Source of the DNA: Bursaphelenchus xylophilus
Lineage: Eukaryota; Nematoda; Chromadorea; Rhabditida; Aphelenchoididae
Length of the DNA stretch: 64,000 bases
Direction of reading: 5' to 3'
Assembly (NCBI GenBank): GCA_904066235.2
Contig: CAJFCV020000005.1
Span: forward strand, 1,612,001-1,676,000
In this document: positions 35,301-47,000 of the stretch, in pieces
Layout of the letters: each line of letters opens with the position of its first letter
Position numbering within the stretch: position 1 is the stretch's first letter
Translations under genes and position numbers: made by a program
Notes under the pieces: model-generated
Database searches by the model: none
The model's input: the letters and a program-made list of their open reading frames with translations, nothing else
What the model was told of the DNA's origin: nothing

Positions 35301-38300
35301 AATTGAAAATTCATAAATTTTGGGTATTTTCAGCTGTTCTACTGTTATATTTTTCGCTATAAATATCATAAATGCCTTGATAATCCTATAAAAAGTCATT
35401 TTTAATAACTTTTCCTTCAAAAAAGTCACAAAAAACCTAATTTTACCTTATACTTGACATCTGATGTCAAGTGTAATATAGCTCAAAAACTGATATCACA
35501 GTCATCGTAAAACCAGCCGTAAACACTCAGGAAATCATATTTCACCAACTACTCTCAGAATTTTTACAAAATTTGTCCTAAAAACCTTCAAAAAATCCAA
35601 TTTTACCTTACACTACCCGTTTGACGGAAAGTCTAATCTAATCTCAAAAAAAGTGTCAAGACTTTATCTAAACCACTTTCCAATTGATTTCAACCTGTTT
35701 TTAGCCTATATCAAGTCTGATTCCACTTGAATTTCATGTTAACTTACTGTAATTTCACTTTTCATATCAGACGTCTAGTATAATATAATCGTTAAAAATT
35801 GATATCAAAACTATTACTTCCAAATGCCCTTATCAGAGTAATTACAGCCTATCAAGCCACAAGAAATTTAATTCACCGAAATTTTCATCTATTAAGACGC
35901 CATATCTATCAATTTTCAATCTGATGTCAAGTACAATATAACTCAAAATCGTATCAAAAGTTCTCAAACTCATACAACGTATGATTTAAAACACTTTCAA
36001 GACAACATACAAAATGATTTCAACGTATTCTAACCTCTCTAAATATCAAAAATCACCAATTTTCGATCTGATATCAAGTACAATATAACAAATTACTACA
36101 CCTGAATACAAAACTCACCTCCGCGCTTCCGATCGTGACTTTCGGTTCATCCACCAACAATTTAATCAGTTTCTCCACTCGAGCGTCCGCGATCGTTGAG
36201 GCCGCAAGGATGGCGGCAATGGCTTCGCCGCCCGGCGTTTGGGCCGATTTGTCGGATGCTGAAAGAAAGAAAAAATTACAGTGAGGGACCTGATCCAGTG
36301 GCAAAAAACGTATCATTTTCCATCCGGGAAGTATCAAGAATGTGGCAAAATGCCTCCCTCTCCAAGTGAAAAAAGGAGGTATTTTGCCACATTGTCTGGT
36401 ACTTCCCGGATGCAAAAATTTTTTTGCCACTGGATCAGGTCCGACACTGTAGAGTTTTAAGTCAACTTGCGATTGATTTTTCCTTGTTTGTTATCGGTCT
36501 GTCGGGAAAATAATGAGCACAATGTCGCATCGGAAAAATTTTTCAGCGACAAAATTTATTTTCTCGGCGGCGATGCGACTTTCGATGCGATAAAGTGCTC
36601 ATTATTTTCCCGACAGCCGGATACTAGTCGCGCCATAAAGTCCTGACACATTTTTTTGTATTTTGCTGCATTTTTGATACTTCCCGGATGCAAAGCCATA
36701 AAAGTACTTTGCTTGTCCAAAAATCCCAATTTCGTTCAAAAAATGATAGCCAAATAGGTTCTTTCTTATGCCCAACAACTTTTCACGGCCTTGTAATCGA
36801 TTTTCAATATCCAAATCACTACAATCAGATCAAAATTCAAGACTTTTCAACGTTTTTTGTCATCACTTTGGCTATTTTTGTCTAGTCTAATATCGGGTCA
36901 ACCCCAGTATCCAAATTGCATAAAAACCTCTCAAAAAACTTTTCCCTTCTTCTACTGCTTACCATTAAATCCATTAGCGATGACTTTGGAGATTGCCGGC
37001 AAATCTTCTTCATTAAATTTATTGGACTTCAAATTCCTCATAATCGGGTTTATCACTCGATTTATCATGATTCTGACGTCCTTTTCTGTCTCCAACTTTC
37101 TGAAAAAAAACAAAAAAACTGGCAAAAAACGCGGCACTTACGTCGTCATGAGTTCGCTGAGTCGGTCCAATTGTTCATTCGAAAGCATGACTCCGACGAT
37201 TTCGGTGACCAAAAAACTGTTATTTTCGATGGAATTTAGGACTGATTTGATGTATGGGACACCTGGAAAGGCTCGAAAATTGGTATGTTCTACATTACCG
37301 CCTATGGAAAAAAATTAAAGTAAAAAAAATAAAAAAAAATGTCAAAAAATAGAGAAAATTTCAAAAAATCCCGTTTTCGGCCGGACTCCAAAAAATATTT
37401 GAAATCAAAATCGATTCTAAATTATTCTAAGGACCATATACTCGCTGTTTCTTACCATACACATCCCTATTAAAAAAATTTTTTTTCATTCTCGCCAAAA
37501 AAATCAAAAAAACCCCCAAATTCCCCCCAAAAAAGTTCATTTTCTGCTGAAACTAAGCATCGGATGTAACCAAAATGATTTTTAAAATACGCCTTCTTCC
37601 CCTTCCTCTGTTTTCCAACCCATATTCAGCCAATTATAGCGATATTTCCCCCTGGTTTAACCAAAATTCCGAAAAAATCCCAAAATTTCATAAAAAATTT
37701 CATTTTCATTCAAAATCATGACATATTCGATATCAAAATCATTTTTAAAATACGATTAGAATATCTCTCAGCTGTTTAAAACTAATACAACCTCAATTCC
37801 ACGTCAAACTCAATTCCAGCGACCAAAAATCTTCGATCTGTCTAGTCCAATACACGCTCAATTTCCCCTTCAAAGAATCCCAAAAATTGTCTGGCCAAAA
37901 ACACTCCGAAAACACTCGAAAATTACCCGAAAAAATCCGTTTCAATTTTCTGGGATAGCGGGTAATTCCGGGGGTCCATTAAAAGTGTTGGCCGCGTGGC
38001 CTCTAAAAACCCTAAATTTGGCCGAATCAATTTGGGTAAGCGGGGAAAACAAACAGCGCCGAACGGAGGTTTTATAGCCGGAAGTAAAAGTGAGGGAATC
38101 AGTGGTGACAAAAAATACCAAAAAAAAAGTTTCTTGATATTACCCATGACAAAATCGGCATTTTTAACCAGAAAAGTGTGGTTTTTAACATTTTCTTTTG
38201 TTTAATGTGGTCTGAAAGCTAGTTTATGACGTATCATGTGATGTAGATGCTGTGCTTTTAAGGAAAAGCGATTTTTTGAAAGAAATTTTGCATTTTTATA

Positions 38301-41300
38301 TTGTTTTAGGGGCTGAGTCTGGTTTTTATAGAAAAATCTCGATTTTTAAATAAGTTATTTAGCAGAGAGGTGTTGAATAGCAGTTTTATGAAAGATAGAG
38401 CCACAACATGGCTTGTTGATAAAACATTTTGAAGATTTTTAGACGATTTTTGCAATTTTTAGTCATTTTTGTCATGGGTAATATCAAAAAAAGAAGTTTT
38501 TTTGACAAGGAAAGTACTTCAATGGGGTATGCAGTTACAGGTCTAGACATATATCAAAAGAATGGCAAAAACTTTCTGATTCAGAATATGTAAAACTTAG
38601 CTGCCCAATTTTGGATTGTAGGGGCAAAAAACTCCAGAACTGTTCTAGCAACACCACGCAAACACCTTTTGACCAAGTTTTTAAAAATTCAAAATCTTTG
38701 TTTTGAGCTAAAGTAAACTCTGGTATCTCGACAAGCCTTACAAATATCAAATTTTATTAATATTACGCCATTTCATGGTCGATTAAGTCGTAGTATTAAC
38801 AAAATTTGATATTGTTTCTCCAGACGCCAGGTTTACTTTAGCTCAAAACAAAGCTTTTGGCTTGGTAAAAACTTGGTCAAAAAGGCATTTTCGTGGTGTT
38901 GCGAGAAACGTTTTGAGGATTTTTTCGCCCTTACAAATCAAAATTGTGCAGCTAATTTTTACATATTCTGAACCAGAAAAATTTTGCGAATCTTTTGATA
39001 AATGTCTCGATCTGTAACTCCATGCCCCATTGAGGTACTTTCCTTGTCAAAAAAACACTTCTTCTTTTTGATATTACCCATGACAAAAATGGCTAAAAAT
39101 TTTAAAAATCGTCTAAAAACGTTCAAAATTTTTTATCAACAAGCCATGTCGTGTCTTTATCTTTAATAAAAATGCTATTCAACACCTCTCCGCTAAATAA
39201 TTCATTCAAAAATCGAGATTTTTCGATAAAAACCGGGGTCAAGCCCCTAAAACAATATAAAAATGCAAAATTTCCGGCAAAAAATCGCTTTTTTCTTAAA
39301 AACAAATCATCTATATCACAAGATACGTCATAAACTAGCCTTCAAACCACATTAAAACAAAAAAATTTGCCAAAAACCCTAAAATCTTTCTTTTTTTTCA
39401 AAAAAAAATAGCCTAAACTATCACAAAACCCGGCAAAAGATCTCCAAACTCCCCTCAAACTTGCAAACCCACTCCTTTACCATCTCTTACAGACCCATGT
39501 CATCTAAAATTCGGCCAAATTCATTCCCAAAACCCATCCGAAAGGGGGGATATTTCCCATTTTTTCTCAAATTTATCCCCAGAATTTGGGTGGAAATTGG
39601 TGATTAAACGCGTTAACGGAGCGCCACAAAAGGGCATAAGCCGTCAATTTTCATGCATTTTTTAGTGGCCTGAGGCAATTTTTCGGTCCTCTGCACAGTG
39701 CGTTTACGGTCGATTTCCGGGGAATAAAGGGCTCGAAAAAGGTTGAAAAACTGTAAATTTAGGCCATAATTCAGACTGAAGTAAAAAAATTCTGGCGTAA
39801 TTACGCGTAAAAATCCTTTTCATGCCATTCCCCGCCCACTTTAGTTCAAAGAATCACAAAAAATCTGCAAAATTTTTCATTTTTCTTCAAAAATCCCACT
39901 TTTTCCTTAAAAATCTCTAAAAAATCTCACTTTTCTGAGCCAATGCCGTCGCCAGCGTCGAGAAACTTCCTCCTCTTGTCGAGTTGCAGAGGAAAATCAA
40001 TTCCTTGAAGGTTGAATCGGCAATTTTTGACTCTGGCAGCTAAAAAGACCTTATTTTAGGTCATGAACAACATCAAAAATTAAATTCAAATTCGATTACG
40101 GGCTTTCCGAAAAAAAATTGTGGTATCGAAAACAATTTGGGAGGGTTCCGAAAATACTCGAAATACTCCAATTCCACGAAAAAAAAATTTTTTTATTTTT
40201 TGAGGCCAAAAATAAGGCAAAATTTGGGCGAAAAATTGATAAAAACTCCGTTTTAACTGTTAAGAATATATTTCAAATGTCCAAAAAAGTGCTCTAAAAG
40301 GTCTGTGGCATCATAACAGATCAAAAAAAAACTCAATTTACCCCAAAAAACTTCTAAAAATCACAAAAATCAGCAAAAATCGCCCAAAAAATTTCAAAAA
40401 ATCTCGATTTCAAATTCCCACCTGTTTGACGACCTGATTCACCAACGGTATGAAAATATGGGCTCTTTGGCCCTCTTCGGCCATTAAATCTTGTGCTTCT
40501 TGGGAATGAATAAAGGTTTTGTAGAGTTCTTTGACCGGGACTTTCTCCAAAATCGCTTGTTGGACTACATCAGCCAGTGGATTTTGCGACAAGTCATTTG
40601 CTTTGAGAACTGAGGTCCACTTGACCAGCTGCTTGACAATTTTTTCGGCCTGAAAATTCGAGATTTTTGGGAAATTTTTTTAAAATTTCTATATTACACT
40701 AGGTAAAACTATATCAAATTCTACGAAATTTATATCTGAAAAGGTCTGAAATCACTTCTAATTCAATAAAATACCCGTATTTCCCGTAAAACCCCCATAA
40801 ATCATCAAAAAATCCAAAAAAATCGCCAAAAATCCCAAAAAATTTTAAAAAATCAAGAAAAAAATCGAGCTTACATCTAATCCGTGAGCCAAAGCGTGTT
40901 CATATGTCTCCAAAAAATACCGATAAGAGTGATTTATCAGACTATATCGGACTGCTTTATCTTCCCGGACCAATTCAATAATCTGAGCCGTGTTTTCGGC
41001 CGGAACTTTGTTTTTCAACGCCTGTATAAGGGCAACTCTGAGGTGGGCTTGCTGCGTAAAGTCCAATCGGCCTTCTGGCAGGTATGGGCGGACCTAAAAA
41101 CATCATAATCGATCTCAAAATGAGTGAATTTGAGGATTTCCGACCTTATGTTAGACAAAAATAGATAAAAATTGAAAATTTTCGCAAAAAATCTCAAAAA
41201 ACTTGGACCAAAAGTTGGAAAATCAATTTCAAAATCCTCCTTACAATCTCTGCTGCTTTTGCGACCTTGTTTTTCACCAGTAAATTGAACAATTTTATGA

Positions 41301-43164
41301 CTAAATCCACATTTTTCGGGGATGCTCGAGTTTCGGCCGAAGGTAAATCTACGAGAATCTCCGTGCATTCCGCGCCTTTCCCAGCTCGGGCCAGTCCAAT
41401 CGAGGCTGATACATAAAGACGGAATGGGTCTAACGACGATTTGAAGGCTTGAATTACGGCTTTGAAGTCTTTTCTGGCGTCCTTCAGCCCCAAGCACTCA
41501 ACCCATTTCTCGACGGCCGTCTGGCTCAGCGGGATGTTGTTGGCTTTCATTTCTTTGATGATCTCGCTGCAAGATCAATAAACTTTACATGAGATCCAAA
41601 ATTGGAGAAAAAACGACAACTCAGAGAGATTTATAGCCAAAATATTAACCATCACTCATCTGGTCCCCTAAAATCATTTTTTTGGTCAAAAATTTATTTT
41701 GATACTAAGATAATGTAAAACAAGTTGAAGAATGAGAACTAAAGAGTCTACAGATTATAATAAACCGAATCGAACTTGCAAGACACAAATTTAGTGTCTA
41801 AAATTCATCATGAAACATCAACCTCAAAAATTGGTTCTCTAAAACAATATAATGGCCATAACGCCCAAACCAGACAAAAAACAACTGTAAATCATAACTA
41901 AATAGATACTCTATGGGGCTAAGATTGTATTAAAAAGTCAATTTCTACAATGTCAAAGTCAATTTTTGGCAAAAAAGTCAAAAATATTATCCATGTCCAA
42001 CTTTTCTGCCTAAACCAATATTTTGATCCATAGACCTCAAAGCTCTAGCTAAATGGCCATAAAACCAACCAAAAACTCACACAATAGCCTGAATATTTCC
42101 TTGAGCATTTGCGCCAGCGACCAAATTCTCGTAGGTTTTCGAATTGGCCGTCAAATTCTTCTCGGCCAAGATATCAAGTACACTGGTCAAGGAAAACGTC
42201 TCATCCAGCAAAACACTCGTCTCCAAATACGCATTCAACGCTTCCAATCCAAAGTCTAAAAGCCAATACACACATAATAAATCGACTCACTCTCAGCAGC
42301 CAAGATTTTGGGCCAAATTTCCTTCAAATATCCCGCACGAAGCGATTTCTCCACATTCAGCTCCGACTTTTGGCCCGCAGCTGAAACAAGGACGGCTAGT
42401 CGTTGGTCTGACAGTGCGTTAATCTTCTCCGGACTCTTGGAAATCAGCTTTTTCACCGCTCGCAATGCCGGGAACGAGACGGAGGATGAAAATTCCAAGC
42501 TGAAAAAAAATTGAAACACTAATTTTGCCTAAAAGTCAAAGAAAAAATATAAAATTACTTACCCATCAGTCAAATTAAAGATATTTGATTCGTCGAGAAC
42601 CTCAACCGCATCTTTGTGTTTCTCAATCAACGCTCGTTGATGGTTTAAAGCAGCTTGAACGGCCGGAGAAGGACGATGAAGAGCGGTTCGTCGAGGAAAT
42701 CGAGGAGCCGCGGCGGCATTTAGACCCGGATTGGAGGTGACAAAGGCTGCGGAACTGTTCACATAACGGACCACAATCCTGAAGAACGTATATGTGACTA
42801 GTATCAACCAATATTATAAGAAAAAAGTCAATTTTTGAACATTAAACTTGATCAAGACCTAGGTGAAGATAAAAATGGTCGTAGCAATTTTAATTTTCGA
42901 TTATTCTTGGCGTCTTGTATGCAAAAAGAAAGCTGAGACTCTCTTTTTCAAAATTCTAAGACATCAGACTTCAATCCCTCTGAACTTTCGAAAAAATGGC
43001 TAATCCGTTCTGATCACCTACATCAACAATTATTTTCTAATACAGCAATTACCGACCGTGTTTATTGTCTTCGGGCCTCCCATAAAGAAATAACAGACCT
43101 AAACCAAGAAGAAAAATCGAAAAACTCACTGTTGATTTAATCGAAACGACCCGAACCGAAGCAT
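32305..43164 (-). CDS. mma-1: LRPPRC-like mitochondrial pentatricopeptide-repeat protein
   Basis: Seventeen minus-strand exons join in phase to 1,063 aa: 43,164-43,130, 42,778-42,563, 42,499-42,291, 42,255-42,081, 41,566-41,245, 41,093-40,875, 40,649-40,422, about 40,039-39,931, 37,301-37,142, 37,099-36,963, 36,258-36,119, 35,296-34,905, 34,330-34,195, 34,126-33,878, 33,503-33,206, 32,548-32,439, 32,361-32,305. The start MLRFGSFRLNQQIVVRYVNS is a mitochondrial presequence. Residues about 180-240 contain a textbook PPR pair (ANSKTYENLVAGANAQGNIQ, then EIIKEMKANNIPLS) resembling the LRPPRC repeats; the rest is helical. LRPPRC, MMA-1 in C. elegans, stabilises mitochondrial mRNAs in the matrix. 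Introns host B, C and D elements. It probably heads an operon with the gene ending at 29,022. Confidence 0.8.
36279..36449. mobile_element. Family B MITE in an LRPPRC-like gene intron
   Basis: Starts CAGTGAGGGACCTGATCCAG, ends with the complement (CTGGATCAGGTCCGACACTG), flanked by TA. Nearly the whole 171 bp folds on itself. The 40 bp just after it (AGAGTTTTAAGTCAACTTGC and on) recur after the B element at 45,230. Confidence 0.75.
36495..36619. mobile_element. Family C MITE
   Basis: Left end CGGTCTGTCGGGAAAATAAT, right end complementary (CATTATTTTCCCGACAGCCG), with internal ATTTATTTTCTCGGCGGCGA typical of the family. A partial family F end (CTAGTCGCGCCATAAAGTCC) follows at 36,624. All lie in the same intron. 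Confidence 0.7.
38212..39345. mobile_element. Palindrome with family D at its centre
   Basis: Arms of about 290 bp (38,212-38,503 and 39,049-39,345) are inverted copies: for example GTCATGGGTAATATCAAAAA and GATATTACCCATGACAAAAA directly flank a family D element at 38,505-39,047 whose own ends read ACAAGGAAAGTACTTCAATG and its complement. Either D inserted at the exact centre of an older palindrome, or both form one larger element. It lies in the longest intron (37,302-39,930) of the LRPPRC-like gene. Confidence 0.65.
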
Positions 43165-44048
43165 TCTCCAACAACCATACGATCTAGTACCCCTAAAACA
43201 ATATAATCCTCATATTTCGACAAATTAAAGTTTACAACGAGAATGCACCGGCTAAAATACGCTGAAATGTCAGATAATTCGTGAAAATTTTGAGAAAAAT
43301 TTACAATTTTTTCTTGTGATAACGAAATGTCAATTTATTGATTTTTGTTACGAAGTGTCAAAGGAATATTATTTCCTGCGAATTCCGATAAATTCTTCTT
43401 GTTTTTGACAGTTTTTGGTTTGCAATGAAGGGCGGAAGACTTTTTGTGTTTGCATATGGAACTTTTCGGCCTGGAATAGTATTATTCATGTATTTTAGAC
43501 CATTTTTTCTTCTTTGGGCCTGAGAAAATGCTGTTTCTTGTTTTCTTATCGGAAAAGAGCGTGGAATTTATGTCGAATTCAATTAGCAAGCCGTTTTTTG
43601 GCGTGTATTACAATTTATATTTGTTTTTGGCAGTTGTAATGAATGTTTTGAGCGGTTTTTCTTAAAATTTTTATATTGGACTAGACACCTTGAACTAAAA
43701 TTGTTATAACTTTGCTGCGAGTCAAAGAATTTTTTTGAAATTTACAGTATTTTATGGTGGCCAAATATATGGTTTATACTGTAAAAATCAGGAGATTCCA
43801 TGCGGTTTTGTTCAAGATATTACCCATTCTTTCTCTTGACATTAACTATTTCAGATTTTTTTTAATTTTGTGACTTTCTCCTAGATCCAACTGTCCAGTC
43901 CGCTATAAACTACAAATATGACTTCTCCACTCCTTTATATTTCTTTTTACAACCCCAAATAAACCCTCCCGGTGACGTAGCGCGTTCGGAAACCACTTTT
44001 TGTCTACTACAATATAATAATTACCTAATTATCATCTTCAGAGGGATA
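43165..44048. promoter_or_regulatory. Shared upstream region of two divergent genes
   Basis: The 884 bp between the LRPPRC-like start (minus) and the reductase start (plus) must hold both promoters and 5' leaders. The sequence is AT-rich, with a TTATATTGGACTAGACACC motif near 43,672 related to the dispersed TCTAGT..AATATA word. No TATA box or other core element is clear. Confidence 0.4.
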
Positions 44049-47000
44049 ATGGATCCGGATCAATGGTTCTATTGGAAGATTGGGGGAACTGTGGTGGCGT
44101 TGATGGTTGGCGCTGGCGTTTATTACTTCTGGATTCGAGAGCCGGAGGCGATTATTTACAAAAGTGGGCAGATACCGATGACCAAAGTTTCTCGTCGTTA
44201 TAGAGTGAGTTATGGAGATTTTTATGTTTGAATAGAAGCTATGAGATCTTAGCTTCTTATGTTTCAAATTTTATATGCTTTGGGTTACTGTAGCATAGCT
44301 TTTCAACATTTTTTCTGAGTGGAGCAATTTTTGCCGGTTTTTCGGCGAAAAATTGAATTTTCCCTAAGGGCATGGAAATTTACAACGCAAAAATGGCTTT
44401 TATAGAAAATTGAAGCTTCATTAGTCCTATTTTACTATCAATTTCTTACTGTAGTTTTAATTTTTTTCTTAAATTTTTTAAATTTATCCAAATTTTGGCC
44501 TTTTTTGGTTTTTTCGCCAAAAAATTATAAATCTTGTAGTAAATTGCTTTCAAAAAAGCGTTTAAAACTTGGTTCGACGTTTGTTTTGTACTTTGAGTTC
44601 TATTTTACGCCCTTCCAAGGGCGCTTTTATCCTCAAAACTCCGAAAATTTCCAAAAATCGCCCTTTTTTTGGCCATTCCCCAAACTCGTCTCAAGCTCTG
44701 CCCTCTGGCTATCAACTAGAAACATTCTTATCTCAATTCATTTCTTGCACGTTACTGTTGAAAATTATGAATGTTGAAAAGCGCCAATCCCCGTTGAAAT
44801 TGCGTCAACGGGCCGTAAAGTTGGAGCTAATCGAAGATAAAAAAGAGGCGAAAAATGACGACGAAAGGTGTATTTTGTAGTGTATTGTGGGTATTTAGGC
44901 GGAAGAGGTCCTTTCAAGTAGTCATAGTTTCATTCCGAAGAATTTTTGGAGGATATAAAAGGACTTGAAAGGGTTTTGGAGCAAGGATAATATAAAATGG
45001 GAGCGAATGGAAGCAAGGTAAGGCGATATAGGGATTTGAAATATTGGAAAATGAAGAAGGTTGTATTTTACACCTTTATTTAGGCGAAACAGCAGAAATT
45101 TTCGTCGATTTTAGGATGAAACCTTGGATTCTATATTGTTTTATGCGATTTTCGAACTCAAGACACATAATTTTGGTCTAAAGTAAAATTTGTAAATCTG
45201 TGAAAAAAAAGCGGAACGAGGTTTATGTACAGTGACGGACCTGGCAAAAAACGTACCATTTTACATCCGGGAAGTATCCAAAAATGTGGCAAAATACCTC
45301 CCTCTCCAAGTGAAAAAAAACTCCTCCGATTTCAAAAGCGCCCCCACCCTTTTTGAAGGGCGTGCAGTTCAAAACGGAGTTTTTTAGTTGGAGAGGGAGG
45401 TATTTTGCTTCATTTTTTGATACTTCCCGGATGCAAAATGGTACGTTTTTTTGGCACTGGATCAGGGCCGTCACTGTAGAGTTTTAAGTCAACTTGCGAT
45501 TGATTTTTCCTTGTTACAACGAGGGACCTGATCCAATGGCAAAAAACGTCTCATTTTGCATCCCGGAAGGGACCAAAATATCTCCGAACCCTTCCCTCCT
45601 CTAAGCTAAAACCCCCGATTTGAAAAGCCCGCCTTGAAGGAAAGGGCGCGCTTTTCAAAGCGGAGTTTTTTAGCTTACGGAAGGGAAGGGTTTGGAGTCA
45701 TTTTGGTTCCCTTCCGTGATGCAAAATGAGACGTTTTTTGCCATTGGATCAGATCCCTCACTGTAGATCCATACAGTGGGGGATCTGATCCAGTGGCAAA
45801 GAACGTACAATTTTGCTTCCGGGAGGTATCCAAAAATGTGGCAAAATGCTTCCCTCTCCAAGTGAAAAAACGTCGTTTTGGAGTGCGTACTTTTTTCTTC
45901 GCAAAAAGAGCGGGCGCGCCTTGGAAACCTGAGTTTTTTCGCTTGGAGAGGGAGGTATTTTGCCGCATTTTGTGATACTTCCCGGATGCAAAATTGTACG
46001 TTTTTCGCCACTGGATCAGGTCCGTCACTGTACATACTCTTAAACAACACAATTTTCGGATTTTTTAGATATGTCTTCATCTAAAAGTAGGACCCCCATA
46101 AAAGCACTTTCCTTGTAAAATCATCCCCCATATTTTAGCGAACCTCCAAAGGAATCGTAACGTTCGTCGAGCCGCATCTACAGATCCCTCTCTGCTTGGC
46201 CGAAAAGACCTCATTGTCGCATAATGTCCGGAAATTTCGCTTCGCCCTCCCTTCCGCTCATCATGTCGCGGGTCTGGAGGCCTGTCAACACGTTCGGGTC
46301 TCCGCCGAAATTGATGGAAAAACTGTCGTGAGACCTTACACACCCGTCTCGGATGACGATTTGGTCGGTTTCGTGGATATTGTTGTGAAAATTTATAAGA
46401 AATCGGAGAAATTTCCCAATGGAGGCGCTCTTTCGCAATATTTGGACTCACTGTGTGTTGGTAAGTGGATAGTTTTGTTGGATTTTGGTATTTTAGGCAG
46501 TGTTTTGTTGTATTTTAGACGGTGAAAGGGATTTTTAGTGGATTTAGTGAGGGTTTTGGACCTTATTTTAGGTATTTGTCATCATGGATAATATAAATTT
46601 TTTTTTGAATTTTGGATTTATGGCATGTGTTTGAAAAAATAAGACAGTATATGACTTCTGCTATTCATTTTGGGGCCAGACCAGACTTTTTTCATCGGTT
46701 TTGGACCTTATTTAGACATTTTTTGTCATGGATAATATAATTTTTCCTCAATTCGCACGAAATTTTTCCGTATTCGACGTAAAAAAGGTGTCTAGAATAA
46801 ATTCTGAGTTATTTTGAAGGATCTAAACGTCTTTTTTCACCTGATTTTGCCAATTTTTTGTCATGGATAATATAATTTTTTTGAAAAATGTTAATTTCGG
46901 CCTTTCCAGGCGACAAAATCAACTTCCGAGGCCCAACTTTTCAACATATTTACCATGGAAATGGCCAGTTCTCGACTGGGCATACTCCCGCTAACACTCC

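Noticed and set aside
44505..44880. Extra exon of reductase copy 1
   Set aside because: The best candidate (44,783-44,866) does not keep phase with exons 1 and 2, which join perfectly without it. Kept only as a remark.
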